Positions 50,940 to 60,783 are shown, numbered from the stretch's first letter. The stretch: DNA of 64,000 bases from Pseudomonas laurylsulfativorans (GCF_002906155.1 NZ_MUJK01000003.1:620001-684000), one strand, 5' to 3'. The notes: generated from the letters alone by a model not told the origin. Translations and numbers: made by a program.

Positions 50940-52139
50940 ATGAGTAATCTGGTCAATAGCCCGGCTGAGAAAGCGCACATCATTGTCAGCGACCTGAGTG
51001 AGCGTTTTGCTCGCGGTTGGCACTGCCTGGGACTGAGCGATCAGTTCAGAGACGGCAAGCCGCACACCCTCGAAGCTTTCGGTACCCAACTGGTCGTCTT
51101 TGAGGGTGAGCACAGCAAGAAACTCAACGTACTTAATGCGTTTTGCCCGCACCTGGGCGGAAACCTGGGGGAGGGTACCGTCAAGGGCGATAACATAGCC
51201 TGCCCATTCCACGACTGGCGTTGGGCGGGTGACGGCAAATGTGCGGCGATTCCGTATGCCAAGCGAGTTCCGCCTCGCGCTCGCACGCAGAGCTTCATTA
51301 CCTGTGAAGAGAACAAGCAACTGTTTGTTTGGCACGACCCCGAAGGAAACCCGCCGCCAACGGATGTGATCATTCCTCGTTTGGAGGGCGCGTTTAGTGA
51401 TGGCTGGACTGACTGGTCATGGACAACTGAAGCAGTCAATACCAACAGCCGAGAGCTGGTCGACAACCTGGTAGACGTTGCGCACTTTTTCTATATACAT
51501 GGGTACGGTAAAGGTGGCGGCAGTACCTATTTCAAGAACGTCTTTGAAGGTAACTTTGCGACGCAGTACCTGGAAACCGGTCCGCAAACCGAACATTCCA
51601 GCTATCAGAAGGATGCGACCTACACCGGCGATATTGGCGACCTGGCCTGTATGTCGCGCGGTGAGACGACCTACCATGGGCCGTCTTACCTTGTGTCACG
51701 GCTGATGGTGAATTTCACTGGCGATGATCCTGTCGAGACCTATGAAATCCTTGCTCACTATCCGGTGAATGCAAACAAGTTCGTCCTTCACATGGGCTTT
51801 ATCACCCGTAAGCGTGCTGATCTTGATGCCGAAAAAAATGCAGCGCGCGCGGCGATGGTGAACGAGATCCTGCGCATAGGCACTCTGCAGGACGTGGCCA
51901 TCTGGAAGACCAAGGCGCGCATCGACAACCCACTGCTGTGCGACAGTGATGGTCCGCTCTATCAACTGCGCCGTTGGTACCAGCAGTTCTTTGTCGACGT
52001 GGCGGAAATCAAGCCCGAGATGATCAACCGCTTCGAAGCTGAAACCGATACTCGCCATGCGTTGCCAGTGTGGGACCAACAAGCGGCAGAGAAGATCGCT
52101 CAAGAGGCTCGCGAGGCTGCTGAAAACGCAAACGCGTGA
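50940..52139 (+). CDS. kshA: 3-ketosteroid 9-alpha-hydroxylase, Rieske oxygenase
   Basis: A 399-residue Rieske oxygenase. The [2Fe-2S] site is C69-P-H71 and C88-P-F-H91 (AFCPHLGGNLGEGTVKGDNIACPFHDW). The mononuclear iron motif is NLVDVAHFFYIH (H182, H187). With KshB it hydroxylates C9 of 1,4-diene-3-ketosteroids, after which ring B opens and ring A aromatises. GGAGG lies upstream of the ATG at 50940 and an A-rich AANAANAA stretch at 50913-50925 precedes it. Confidence 0.93.
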   Translation: MSNLVNSPAEKAHIIVSDLSERFARGWHCLGLSDQFRDGKPHTLEAFGTQLVVFEGEHSKKLNVLNAFCPHLGGNLGEGTVKGDNIACPFHDWRWAGDGKCAAIPYAKRVPPRARTQSFITCEENKQLFVWHDPEGNPPPTDVIIPRLEGAFSDGWTDWSWTTEAVNTNSRELVDNLVDVAHFFYIHGYGKGGGSTYFKNVFEGNFATQYLETGPQTEHSSYQKDATYTGDIGDLACMSRGETTYHGPSYLVSRLMVNFTGDDPVETYEILAHYPVNANKFVLHMGFITRKRADLDAEKNAARAAMVNEILRIGTLQDVAIWKTKARIDNPLLCDSDGPLYQLRRWYQQFFVDVAEIKPEMINRFEAETDTRHALPVWDQQAAEKIAQEAREAAENANA

Positions 52140-52229
52140 TTCGAGTTGAGTACTGCGTCGCTCAACGATGACGCAGTACCTCCTGTACGCATATGAGTCA
52201 TCTGCAATTCAGCTTCACGGAGGTTCAGT

Positions 52230-53939
52230 ATGTCACTTGAGTTTGGGCCCGATTCGCCGCAATGGTTTAGCAAGGTCGAGTCGCCAGAGCGAGTCGAGAA
52301 CTCCGAGGATGTGGAGTGGGATTTCACCACGGATTTTGCGGTGGTTGGTTATGGTGGGGCTGGTGTGAGTGCGGCACTCCAGGCTGCAGAAATGGGCTTG
52401 CAGGTTCTCGCGGTGGACGCGTTTGGCGGGGGGGGAGCGACGGCGATGAATGGCGGTATCTTCTACGCCGGTGGCGGCACCTCCATCCAGCGTCAGGCGG
52501 GGGTGGAGGATACCGCAGAGGAGATGTACAAATATCTACGCATAGAAACCCAGGACGTGGTGAGCCCGCAGACACTCAATCGGTTCTGCGCGGGTAGCTC
52601 AGCAGATCTGGATTGGCTGGTCGGTCATGGGGTTCGTTTCGATAGCACCTACTATCCGAAAAAAACCTTTTATCCACCCGCCGGCAGTTTTTTATATCAC
52701 TCAGACAGCGCGTTGGCGGCCACACACGCGGCCATCGCCAAGCCGGCACCCCGAGGGCACAAGTATTGGCATGAGCCGTCCAATCAGTCGGTTGGATTCG
52801 GCATACATTTGACTGAGCCATTGCAGGCCCGGGCGGCTGCGTTGGGCGTCGAATTTTGGCCACGCACTGAAGCACGCCGACTGATCGTGTCGGTCGACGG
52901 TGACGTATTGGGCGTCTCAGTGATCCGAATAGCACCCGAATCACCGCACTTTGTGGCTTATGCCGAAGCCCAGGAGAAAGCCCGGAAGATCCTCCAGAAA
53001 CTGCCAACATCAATGCCAGGGTTCGCGCGGCTTGAACGTAAGGCTCAACAGTTTTGGCGCAAGGCTGATGAGCTGCAACGCGAGCATGGAAAACATTTTC
53101 GCATCCGCGCGTATCGAGGCGTTTGCCTGAGCGCAGGGGGGTTCATCTGGAACCGCCAGATGGTCGAAAGTCATGCGCCCAAGTACGTTACCAGTATGGC
53201 CATGGGGTCCCCAGGTGGTGATAACGGCAGTGGCATCCGATTGGGGCAGAGCGTAGGGGGGGCAGCGGCACTGATGGAGCGGATGAGCAGTTGGCGATTT
53301 ATCAATCCGCCCTCGCAGTGGCCCAAAGGCATCCTGATCAACTCCAGGGGGCAGCGCTATGTCAATGAAGAGCTGTATGGCGCAGCCATTGGTTTGGCCA
53401 TGAATGAACATCAGTCCGGTGAGGGCTACATCCTCCTTGATCGCGCACTATATCGCGGCTCCTGGCGTGAGGTAGTGCTCGACAACCTGTTCCCTTTCAT
53501 GCGCATTCCGCTGGTGCTCGCGTTGCTCTTCCAGGTCCGCAAGGGCCGCACATTGGGGGCGTTGGCGAAAAAATTGAAAATTCCCGAGGCTGCCCTGACT
53601 GAAACTGTCGCCCGCTACAACCGAGGGGCGGATGGACTGGAGGCCGATGAGTTCGGCAAGAGTCGCTCAGAGTGTAACGCCCTGCGAGAGGGACCTTTTT
53701 ATGCCGTGGACGTTTCTCCTTCCAGCAAGATGTTTCCCTGCCCCGCCATGTCGGTAGGAGGGCTGCGGGTGAACGAGCAAAGCGGACAGGTTTTACGTGC
53801 CGATGGTTCCCCGATTGTTGGACTCTATGCGGCTGGTAGAACCGCGATTGGCTTGCCGTCAAATTTGTATGTCAGTGGGCTTTCTGCGGCTGATTGTGTG
53901 TTCTCCGGGCGTCGGGCCGCGCTGCACGCCAGTTGCTAG
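52230..53939 (+). CDS. FAD-dependent 3-ketosteroid dehydrogenase, delta4 type candidate
   Basis: A 569-residue flavoprotein. The FAD motif is FAVVGYGGAGVSAALQAAEMGLQVLAVDAFGGGG, the C-terminal part GLYAAGRTAIGLPSNLYVSGLSAADCVFSGRRA. It belongs to the KstD/fumarate-reductase superfamily but lacks the YPGAGGTLGPALTFGY signature seen in the protein at 33030-34787. The C-terminal pattern is like TesI (delta4(5-alpha)-dehydrogenase) of Comamonas and like delta4-dehydrogenases acting on 5-beta bile acids. It would insert the C4-C5 double bond. GGAGG precedes the ATG. The next genes are etfBA. Confidence 0.82.
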   Translation: MSLEFGPDSPQWFSKVESPERVENSEDVEWDFTTDFAVVGYGGAGVSAALQAAEMGLQVLAVDAFGGGGATAMNGGIFYAGGGTSIQRQAGVEDTAEEMYKYLRIETQDVVSPQTLNRFCAGSSADLDWLVGHGVRFDSTYYPKKTFYPPAGSFLYHSDSALAATHAAIAKPAPRGHKYWHEPSNQSVGFGIHLTEPLQARAAALGVEFWPRTEARRLIVSVDGDVLGVSVIRIAPESPHFVAYAEAQEKARKILQKLPTSMPGFARLERKAQQFWRKADELQREHGKHFRIRAYRGVCLSAGGFIWNRQMVESHAPKYVTSMAMGSPGGDNGSGIRLGQSVGGAAALMERMSSWRFINPPSQWPKGILINSRGQRYVNEELYGAAIGLAMNEHQSGEGYILLDRALYRGSWREVVLDNLFPFMRIPLVLALLFQVRKGRTLGALAKKLKIPEAALTETVARYNRGADGLEADEFGKSRSECNALREGPFYAVDVSPSSKMFPCPAMSVGGLRVNEQSGQVLRADGSPIVGLYAAGRTAIGLPSNLYVSGLSAADCVFSGRRAALHASC

Positions 53940-54080
53940 TTTCGAGTGTCTCGACGGTATCGCGCCGGGGGTGGCCCGAAAATATGTTTCTCCGCTGGTT
54001 TCAGCCTGACCAATGTCGTAAGTGGATTCCAACAACTCAGCCCTTCAAGGGCTGTCCAGTCAGTCAGCTATGAGGAAACG

Positions 54081-54830
54081 ATGAAAGTACTGGTTTCTGT
54101 AAAACGCGTTGTGGATTACAACGTCAAGGTCCGCGTCAAGGCGGACAATTCCGGCGTCGATCTTGCCAACGTCAAGATGTCGATGAACCCGTTCTGCGAG
54201 ATCGCCGTGGAAGAAGCCGTACGCCTGAAAGAGAAGGGTGTTGCGACTGAAATCGTCGTCGTCTCCGTAGGCCCGTCCACCGCTCAAGAGCAACTGCGCA
54301 CTGCGCTGGCTCTGGGTGCCGACCGCGCCATCCTCGTCGAGTCCGCCGAAGACCTGACTTCCCTGGCTGTTGCCAAACTGTTGAAAGCTGTTGTCGACAA
54401 GGAACAGCCTCAGCTGGTGATCCTTGGCAAACAGGCCATCGACAGCGACAACAACCAGACTGGCCAGATGCTCGCTGCATTGAGCGGTTACGGTCAGGGC
54501 ACGTTCGCTTCGAAAGTCGAAGTCAGCGGCGACAGCGTAGCTGTAACCCGTGAAGTCGACGGCGGCGCGCAGACGGTTTCCCTGAAACTGCCGGCCATCG
54601 TCACCACCGACCTGCGTTTGAACGAGCCGCGCTACGCGTCTCTGCCAAACATCATGAAAGCCAAGAAGAAGCCTCTCGAAGTGCTGACTCCGGATGCTTT
54701 GGGCGTTTCCACCGCCTCCACCAACAAAACCTTGAAAGTCGAAGCGCCGGCTGCACGCAGCGCGGGTATCAAGGTCAAGTCGGTGGCTGAACTGGTCGAG
54801 AAACTGAAAAACGAAGCGAAGGTAATCTAA
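54081..54830 (+). CDS. etfB: Electron transfer flavoprotein, beta subunit
   Basis: A 249-residue EtfB ([20 protein letters not shown] ... [52 protein letters not shown]). With EtfA it accepts electrons from acyl-CoA dehydrogenases, here most relevant to the side-chain dehydrogenase pair. Codon use is strongly biased to preferred Pseudomonas codons, more than in the steroid genes. That suggests a highly expressed, core-type gene. ATG 54081 has GAGGAAAC upstream. Confidence 0.95.
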   Translation: MKVLVSVKRVVDYNVKVRVKADNSGVDLANVKMSMNPFCEIAVEEAVRLKEKGVATEIVVVSVGPSTAQEQLRTALALGADRAILVESAEDLTSLAVAKLLKAVVDKEQPQLVILGKQAIDSDNNQTGQMLAALSGYGQGTFASKVEVSGDSVAVTREVDGGAQTVSLKLPAIVTTDLRLNEPRYASLPNIMKAKKKPLEVLTPDALGVSTASTNKTLKVEAPAARSAGIKVKSVAELVEKLKNEAKVI

Positions 54831-54832
54831 TC

Positions 54833-55777
54833 ATGACTATCTTGGTAATCGCTGAACACGACGGCAAAGCAGTGGCCCCGGCCACCCTGAACACCGTGGC
54901 TGCTGCCGCCAAAATCGGTAGCGACATCCACGTTCTGGTCGCTGGCCAGGGTGTGGGTGCCGTGGCTGAAGCCGCTGCGAAAATCGCTGGCGTGAGCAAA
55001 GTATTGGTAGCTGACAACGCTGCCTACGCGCACCAGCTGCCGGAAAACGTCGCTCCGCAGGTAGCAGCTCTTGCCCAAGAAGCAGGGGCTGCGGGCTACA
55101 GCCACATCCTGGCTGCCGCTACTTCCAACGGCAAAAACATCCTGCCGCGCGTTGCCGCTGCACTGGACGTTGACCAGATCTCCGAGATCATCTCGGTCGA
55201 AAGCGCTGACACCTTCAAGCGTCCGATCTATGCCGGTAACGCCATCGCTACCGTACAATCGTCGGCTGCCGTGAAAGTGATCACCGTGCGAGCGACCGGT
55301 TTCGATCCGGTGGCAGCTGAAGGCGGTTCTGCCGCGGTTGAAGCGGTCTCTGCTGCTCACGACGCGGGCACCTCCAGCTTCGTCGGTGAAGAACTGGCCA
55401 AGTCCGATCGTCCGGAACTGACCGCTGCCAAAATCGTCGTTTCCGGCGGTCGCGGCATGCAGAACGGTGACAACTTCAAACACCTGTACGCCTTGGCCGA
55501 CAAGCTGGGCGCTGCCGTCGGAGCATCGCGCGCCGCGGTCGACGCAGGTTTTGTTCCGAACGACATGCAGGTCGGTCAGACCGGTAAGATCGTTGCGCCA
55601 CAGCTGTACATCGCCGTCGGTATCTCTGGCGCGATCCAGCACCTGGCCGGCATGAAAGACTCCAAGGTGATCGTTGCGATCAACAAGGACGAAGAAGCGC
55701 CGATCTTCCAGGTGGCCGATTACGGTCTGGTGGATGATCTGTTCGAAGCCGTGCCAGAGTTTGAAAAGATGTTGTAA
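54833..55777 (+). CDS. etfA: Electron transfer flavoprotein, alpha subunit
   Basis: A 314-residue EtfA. The C-terminal FAD-binding domain has [109 protein letters not shown], the standard signature. It starts two bases after the etfB stop, so they are co-translated. Codon bias is as in etfB. Whether this is the only etf pair of the genome or an extra copy cannot be seen here. Confidence 0.95.
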   Translation: MTILVIAEHDGKAVAPATLNTVAAAAKIGSDIHVLVAGQGVGAVAEAAAKIAGVSKVLVADNAAYAHQLPENVAPQVAALAQEAGAAGYSHILAAATSNGKNILPRVAAALDVDQISEIISVESADTFKRPIYAGNAIATVQSSAAVKVITVRATGFDPVAAEGGSAAVEAVSAAHDAGTSSFVGEELAKSDRPELTAAKIVVSGGRGMQNGDNFKHLYALADKLGAAVGASRAAVDAGFVPNDMQVGQTGKIVAPQLYIAVGISGAIQHLAGMKDSKVIVAINKDEEAPIFQVADYGLVDDLFEAVPEFEKML

Positions 55778-56327
55778 ACGGTGCTATAGGCGACGAGGTG
55801 ACTATGATGATCGAATCTCCGTTCAAGCCCCGTCGAGACCTTCTGCTGAGGGAGTCCTTATATACAAGCTAGCGGATGAAGGATTCGTCGTTTCGCTTTA
55901 TAACGACAATCGATTTCTTTTTCGTGCTGCCACCATTGGACACTTCGATGAGCTTTCGTCACTTCGTTCCATTAATCCTGCCACTTGCAAGCATTACCCA
56001 TTTGTAATTCATGACATAGACATAGTGGTTTGTCCCTGATGTAAATTTTTCGATGTGTCGCGCGGGATCAAGGGCCTCAGCCCAAGATGAAAAATACTTT
56101 TCGTACCTGCGTAAGATTCTCCCAAGTGATTTGAAATCCCTTACCGATGACGAAGGAATCGCCAGGGCCATAAGAAACTCCGGCGATGCGTCGGACGATG
56201 ATGGTTGCCAGTGCCCTGGGAGCTGCTACGTAGCGACTACCAGGGTTTTGTAAGATACTAAGCTTTATCGAGGAAAGAGCAGTTTAGTTCGGTGCTCTTC
56301 GTATCTATCCAAACATAGAGGCTCTAC
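55778..56327. other. Low-GC segment with protein-like remnants
   Basis: No intact gene. Rightward frames give short protein-like stretches: 55857-56039 (LADEGFVVSLYNDNRFLFRAATIGHFDELSSL) and, in another frame, 56053-56253 (QDEKYFSYLRKILPSDLKSLTDDEGIARAIRNSG). Base use is visibly more A/T-rich than around it. They may be two halves of one decayed foreign gene; I cannot name it. The right end must contain the mvaT promoter. Confidence 0.4.
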
Positions 56328-56693
56328 ATGTCAAAACTCGCCGAATTCCGCCAACTCGAAAAGCACCTGGCCGAACAACTCCAAGCCCTCGAGGCGCTGA
56401 AAGGCGACGCGGGCCTCAAAAAAGAAATCGAATTCGAATCGAAGCTGCGCGCTTTGCTGGCAGAGTACGGCTATAGCCTGCCGAATGTGATCAACCTGCT
56501 TGATCCGCAAGCGAGCCGTCGTGCTCCAGCCGTCGATTCCAAAACCGGTACGCGTAAGCCACGCCAAGTGAAGATTTACAAAAATCCGCACACTGGCGAG
56601 CTCATCGAAACCAAAGGTGGGAATCACAAAGGCCTGAAAGAATGGAAAGCAGAACACGGCTCCTCGACCGTTGAGTCCTGGCTGACCAAGTGA
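56328..56693 (+). CDS. mvaT: MvaT/H-NS-family transcriptional silencer
   Basis: A 121-residue MvaT-family protein. The N-terminal coiled-coil (LAEFRQLEKHLAEQLQALEALKGDAGLKKEIEFESKLRALLAEYGYSLPNVINLLD) drives oligomerisation. The C-terminal DNA-binding part has the family signature RKPRQVKIYKNPHTGELIETKGGNHKGLKEWKAEHG. MvaT-type proteins silence A/T-rich, often foreign DNA in Pseudomonas. Several paralogues exist per genome (MvaT, MvaU, Tur), so the exact name is uncertain. The gene lies beside A/T-rich remnants and is followed by an insertion element. Confidence 0.93.
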   Translation: MSKLAEFRQLEKHLAEQLQALEALKGDAGLKKEIEFESKLRALLAEYGYSLPNVINLLDPQASRRAPAVDSKTGTRKPRQVKIYKNPHTGELIETKGGNHKGLKEWKAEHGSSTVESWLTK

Positions 56694-56767
56694 ATTTGGT
56701 TTGAGTACAAAAAAGGCCTGCGACAGACTGTGTGAAAACCTAGCAATCTGCGCACGGCTCAAAGAAA

Positions 56768-56795
56768 ATGCTCCGTATCGAAAGATACGGAGCAT
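56768..56795 (+). terminator. Terminator at left end of the IS
   Basis: A perfect 12-bp stem (ATGCTCCGTATC / GATACGGAGCAT) with a GAAA loop, followed by five T. It would block transcription entering the transposase from outside, which is common in insertion sequences. Confidence 0.85.
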
Positions 56796-56803
56796 TTTTC
56801 GTT

Positions 56804-57739
56804 ATGGCTTACATCCAAGGAGAGTCCCGCAGCCAGACCAGTCTGTTTCCGGTCTCGCTGGAAGAACTGATCCCCGAGGATCACCTCGTTCGGGTTATTG
56901 ACCTGTACGTCGCCAAGTTGGATCTGGTGCAACTGGGCTTTGATAAAGCGCTGCCCAAAAGCACAGGTCGCCCCTCTTATGATCCTGCCGATCAGCTTAA
57001 ACTCTACCTCTACGGCTATTTTCAGCGGATCCGCTCATCGCGGCGGCTCGAAGCCGAGTGCCAGCGCAACATCGAAGTGATGTGGTTGATCAACCGACTC
57101 AAGCCCGACTTCAAGACCATTGCCGACTTTCGCAAAAACAACAAACCGGCCTTTGTGGCGACGTGCCGGGCCTTCGTCCGGTTTTGCCGCACCGCCGGGC
57201 TGATCGCAGGAGACTTGGTGGCCATCGATGGCAGCAAGTTTCAGGCGATCGCTTCCTCGCGGCGCCATATGAACCTCAATCCAGGCAGTCAGGAAGAGCC
57301 ACTCTTTGAGCGAAAAGACTTTGCCTACGACCCCCAACAAGATCGCTACCAGTGCCCGGCGGGCAAGTGGTTAACGCTCAAGCAACGCAACAAGGGTGAT
57401 CGGATCTATCAGGCAAATGTCAGCGACTGCGCTGCCTGCCCGCTCAAATCCCAATGCACTGGCGCCCAACGCCGCTATGTCTCACGCCACGCCCATGAGG
57501 AAGCCTTTGAGCGAATGGAGCAACGAATGCTGGCCCGTCCGCAGATGATGGCCAGCCGAAGATCTATCGTTGAGCACCCCTTCGGCAACCTGAAGCAATG
57601 GGTGTTTGGCAACGCTCGCTTCCTGCTGCGCCAACTGGAGGGAGCGAGAGCGGAAATGGCCCTGGCAGTGAATGCCTACAACCTAAAACGTGCGATTAGT
57701 TTGCTCGGGGCCCGCCAATTGATGACGCTAATGGGCTGA
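56804..57739 (+). pseudogene. IS1182-family transposase with internal deletion
   Basis: The open frame gives 311 residues against roughly 450-480 for intact family members. N-terminal (MAYIQGESRSQTSLFPVSLEELIPEDHLVRVID ... DFKTIADFRKNN) and C-terminal parts (CPLKSQCTG ... SIVEHPFGNLKQWVFGNARFLL) are normal. The first catalytic aspartate is D142 in LVAIDGSKFQA. After RRHM at about residue 155 the sequence jumps to the region normally near residue 330 (FERKDFAYDPQQDRYQCPAG). The block with the second aspartate (the TADAGYSN motif) is missing. The deletion keeps the reading frame but should abolish transposition. Confidence 0.85.
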
Positions 57740-57771
57740 AAGGCCTTTTTTTCGTCTGTCGCTCGCACAAA

Positions 57772-57804
57772 AACAAACGCCCCGAACAAGTCGGGGCGTT
57801 TGTT
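57772..57804 (+). terminator. Terminator at right end of the IS
   Basis: A perfect 14-bp stem (AACAAACGCCCCGA / TCGGGGCGTTTGTT) with an ACAAG loop, just past the transposase stop and inside the right inverted repeat. The A/T-rich outer pairs give the T tract. It would end transposase mRNA. Confidence 0.8.
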
Positions 57805-57837
57805 GGGCTGGCCTTCAGTGCGTTTTCACACAGTCTG

Positions 57838-58160
57838 AGAAGGGCCTTTTTTTGAAGGAGGTCAGGGTATCTGGTTTGGTGTGAATCAGTGCCTTCAATC
57901 AGCGGGCCTGCCACTCCGAGGCCGCCAACCATTAACATCGTTCGGACATCCTTGCGCGCTGTAAAGGGCACACCGTCGGCAACGAATAACGGGCTGCCGA
58001 GCACAGCAGCAAGCGAATGGCTACAACGTGGCTAAATTACTCTATGACCAACTTGATTTACTGGTCAACAATTGAGCCTGATGGTTACCTCATCAGAGAC
58101 TGAAGTCTGTACTCGCACAACAAAAAAGAGGCATTCGCCTCTTTTTTGTTGTGCGTCGAT
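57838..58160. other. Segment between IS and glcB
   Basis: No intact gene. A short protein-like frame at 58013-58075 (ANGYNVAKLLYDQLDLLVNN then stop) could be the 3' end of a lost rightward gene. The glcB terminator is at 58114-58155. Confidence 0.35.
58114..58155. terminator. Bidirectional terminator after glcB
   Basis: A perfect 19-bp stem (58114-58132 with 58137-58155) around the loop ATTC. The core is GAGGC/GCCTC flanked by A6 and T6 runs, so it can act on both strands. It lies directly after the glcB stop and would end the leftward glc operon. Confidence 0.9.
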
Positions 58161-60359
58161 TTAAGCCCTCAGTTGCTTGAATTTGAGCCGGAATTTATGC
58201 AGTAGAGGTTCGGTATAGCCGTTGGGTTGGGTTTGCCCTTTGAACACCAGATCACGAGCCGCTTGAAACGCTAAGGACTTATCGAAATTTGGAGCCATCG
58301 GAGTGTAGTGTGGATCCCCCACATTTTGCTCATCGACGACGTGGGCCATCCGTTGCAAGATTTCCAAAGTCTGTTCCTCAGTGATCACTCCATGCCGCAA
58401 CCAATTAGCCATGTGTTGACTGGAAATGCGCAGGGTTGCGCGATCTTCCATCAAGCCCACGTTATGAATATCGGGAACCTTTGAACATCCAATGCCTTGT
58501 TCTACCCAACGCACCACGTAACCCAACAAACCTTGTGCATTGTTTTCGACTTCCTGGTGTATCTCATCGGTCGACCATGATTTGTCGGTGGCGACGGGTA
58601 CGCTGAGCAATCCGTCTAAAAGGGTCTGTCTGACTTCACTGAAGTCTGTGCCTTCAAGAGACTCTTGGACAGCTCTCACATTGATCTGATGGTAGTGAAG
58701 TGCGTGAATTGTGGCAGCGGTAGGAGACGGCACCCAAGCTGTGTTCGCACCAGCTTTCGGGTGATCGATTTTCTGTTTCAACATGTCAGCCATCCGATCC
58801 GGCATGGCCCACATACCTTTACCAATCTGAGCTCGGCCGCGCAGGTTGCAGTCAAGACCAACCAGTACGTTATTGAGTTCGTAAGCTTCGATCCATGGGG
58901 TATTTTTCATGTCACCTTTGCGCAGCATTGCACCCGCTTCCATAGATGTGTGCATCTCGTCGCCGGTACGATCCAGAAAGCCGGTATTGATAAACGCTAC
59001 CCGCGAGGATGCTGCTGCAATGCAGGCTTTGAGGTTAACGCTGGTACGCCGTTCTTCATCCATGATGCCAATTTTTAGCGTATGGCGTGGGAGCTTTAGC
59101 AGATCCTCTATTCGGCAAAACAATTGGTCAGCGAAAGCCACTTCGGCTGGGCCGTGCATTTTTGGTTTAACGATGTAGACGCTGCCAGCTCTCGAGTTGC
59201 CCCTACGCTGCAAATCATGGAGGGCAATCAAGCTGGTGATAACGCCATCCAGAATTCCCTCTGGAATTTCCAGTCCGCCATTATCAAGAATGGCAGGGCA
59301 CGTCATCAGATGCCCGACGTTGCGGATGAACAGCAACGAACGTCCAGGTAGTTTCAAGGGGGTGCCATCTGCCGCAATGTACTCCCGATCTGGATTCAAG
59401 CGTCGTGTGATGGTCACACCATTTTTTTCTAGATTTTCCGAGAGATCCCCCTTCATCAAACCTAGCCAGTTGCTGTAAACCTGCACCTTATCCTCGGCGT
59501 CGACTGCGGCCACTGAGTCTTCACAATCGATGATGGTGGAGAGTGCTGCCTCGATCAGTAGATCTTTAACACCAGCATCATCGCCTTGGCCGATGATGCT
59601 TTGCCTGTCGATTTGTAACTCAACATGCAGATCGTTGTTTTTGAGCAATATGGCTATTGGGGACGCGGGCTGGCCCTGATAACCAATATACTGTGTAATG
59701 TTCGAGAAGCTCGTGTGGGTACCATCTTTCAAGGTGGCTCGCAGTGTCCCGCCTTCAATCTGATATTGAGTTACCCCGCTATGAGAGCCGTCGCGCAAAG
59801 GAAATGCCTTATCAAGAAATGCACGCGCAAAAGCAATGACCTTGGCTCCCCGCACTGGATTGTAAGTCCCGTTCGGTATAGCACCATCTTCTTGAGGGAT
59901 TACGTCTGTACCGTAGAGTGCGTCGTAGAGTGAACCCCAGCGTGCATTGGCGGCATTTAGGGCATAGCGGGCATTGACGGCCGGGACGACGAGTTGTGGC
60001 CCGGCTTGCACACTGACTTCTGTGTCAACGTTGCTAGTGGTGACCTTCACCTCGCCAGGTTGTGGTTGCAGATACCCGATACCAGTTAAGAATTTTTGGT
60101 ATGCAGGCATGTCTGCCACTGGCCCTGGATTGGTTCGGTGCCAAGTATCCAGCTCGAGTTGCAAACGATCACGCTCAGCCAATAACGCCCTGTTCATGGG
60201 GGCGAGCTCATGCACTAAGTTGGCAAAGCCACTCCAAAACTCTTGAGGGGAGAGTCCAGTACCTGGCAGTACCTGCGAATCCACAAAGCTTTGCAGGACA
60301 GGGGCGACCTTAAGGCCTTGGCAGTTCACAAAGTCGATCACTTTTTGCGTCTCCATCAT
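58161..60359 (-). CDS. glcB: Malate synthase G
   Basis: A 732-residue malate synthase G, the usual length. Signature parts are [92 protein letters not shown] and [15 protein letters not shown]. It condenses glyoxylate with acetyl-CoA to malate. It is last in the glcDEFGB operon, so glyoxylate from glycolate oxidation is used at once. No strong ribosome site is visible before the ATG pair at 60359. Confidence 0.96.
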   Translation of the reverse strand: MMETQKVIDFVNCQGLKVAPVLQSFVDSQVLPGTGLSPQEFWSGFANLVHELAPMNRALLAERDRLQLELDTWHRTNPGPVADMPAYQKFLTGIGYLQPQPGEVKVTTSNVDTEVSVQAGPQLVVPAVNARYALNAANARWGSLYDALYGTDVIPQEDGAIPNGTYNPVRGAKVIAFARAFLDKAFPLRDGSHSGVTQYQIEGGTLRATLKDGTHTSFSNITQYIGYQGQPASPIAILLKNNDLHVELQIDRQSIIGQGDDAGVKDLLIEAALSTIIDCEDSVAAVDAEDKVQVYSNWLGLMKGDLSENLEKNGVTITRRLNPDREYIAADGTPLKLPGRSLLFIRNVGHLMTCPAILDNGGLEIPEGILDGVITSLIALHDLQRRGNSRAGSVYIVKPKMHGPAEVAFADQLFCRIEDLLKLPRHTLKIGIMDEERRTSVNLKACIAAASSRVAFINTGFLDRTGDEMHTSMEAGAMLRKGDMKNTPWIEAYELNNVLVGLDCNLRGRAQIGKGMWAMPDRMADMLKQKIDHPKAGANTAWVPSPTAATIHALHYHQINVRAVQESLEGTDFSEVRQTLLDGLLSVPVATDKSWSTDEIHQEVENNAQGLLGYVVRWVEQGIGCSKVPDIHNVGLMEDRATLRISSQHMANWLRHGVITEEQTLEILQRMAHVVDEQNVGDPHYTPMAPNFDKSLAFQAARDLVFKGQTQPNGYTEPLLHKFRLKFKQLRA

Positions 60360-60381
60360 TCGAGTATTTAAGGTGTTGTAT

Positions 60382-60783
60382 TCAGCTCAAGCACTGCGCA
60401 CCGGCCTTTGCTACTTGAGCATCTTGCTCGGCTTTTACCCCGGATACCCCGACAGCTCCGACAACCTGGCCATCGACCATAATCGGCACTCCACCTTCGA
60501 GGGAGGTAAGCAATGGCGCTGACAAAAAGGCTTGTCGCCCACCGTTGACCATCTCTTCATAGCCTTTGGATTCGCGTCGCCCCAGTGCCGCTGTTCGCGC
60601 TTTTTCGGTCGCTATGTACGCGCTGATCGGGGCGCACCCGTCGAAGCGTTCGAGAGCCAAGGGGTGGCCCCCGTCATCGACTATTGCGATGGTCACTGCC
60701 CATTTGTTGTTTTGTGCTTCGGCGCCTGCAGCGCTGAGGATTTGGCCGATTTCGACCTGACTCAATACGGCTTTGCTTTTCAT
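60382..60783 (-). CDS. glcG: GlcG/HbpS-family protein
   Basis: A 133-residue GlcG-type protein ([53 protein letters not shown] ... [22 protein letters not shown]). The HbpS-like fold binds small molecules or haem in some homologues; in the glycolate operon its exact role is not known. The ATG at 60783 has TGGAG upstream; longer frames overlap glcF. It lies between glcF and glcB. Confidence 0.92.
   Translation of the reverse strand: MKSKAVLSQVEIGQILSAAGAEAQNNKWAVTIAIVDDGGHPLALERFDGCAPISAYIATEKARTAALGRRESKGYEEMVNGGRQAFLSAPLLTSLEGGVPIMVDGQVVGAVGVSGVKAEQDAQVAKAGAQCLS

Larger units (their letters stand above)
56724..57837 (+). mobile_element. Internally deleted IS1182-family element
   Basis: The 1114-bp element is bounded by perfect 16-bp inverted repeats, CAGACTGTGTGAAAAC at 56724-56739 and its complement at 57822-57837. 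Full IS1182-type elements of Pseudomonas are about 1.6 kb. The transposase inside lacks a central block, which explains the size. Hairpins lie inside each end (56768-56795 and 57772-57804). The flanks are AAAAAAGGCC on the left and GGGCCTTTTTTT on the right, the two arms of a terminator hairpin, so it seems inserted in the loop of the mvaT terminator. Confidence 0.85.

Noticed and set aside
54827..55642. Leftward frame of 271 codons opposite etfA
   Set aside because: Shadow caused by strong codon bias in etfA.
58013..58075. Short protein-like tail (NGYNVAKLLYDQLDLLVNN) before a stop
   Set aside because: Too short to assign; noted within the intergenic entry only.
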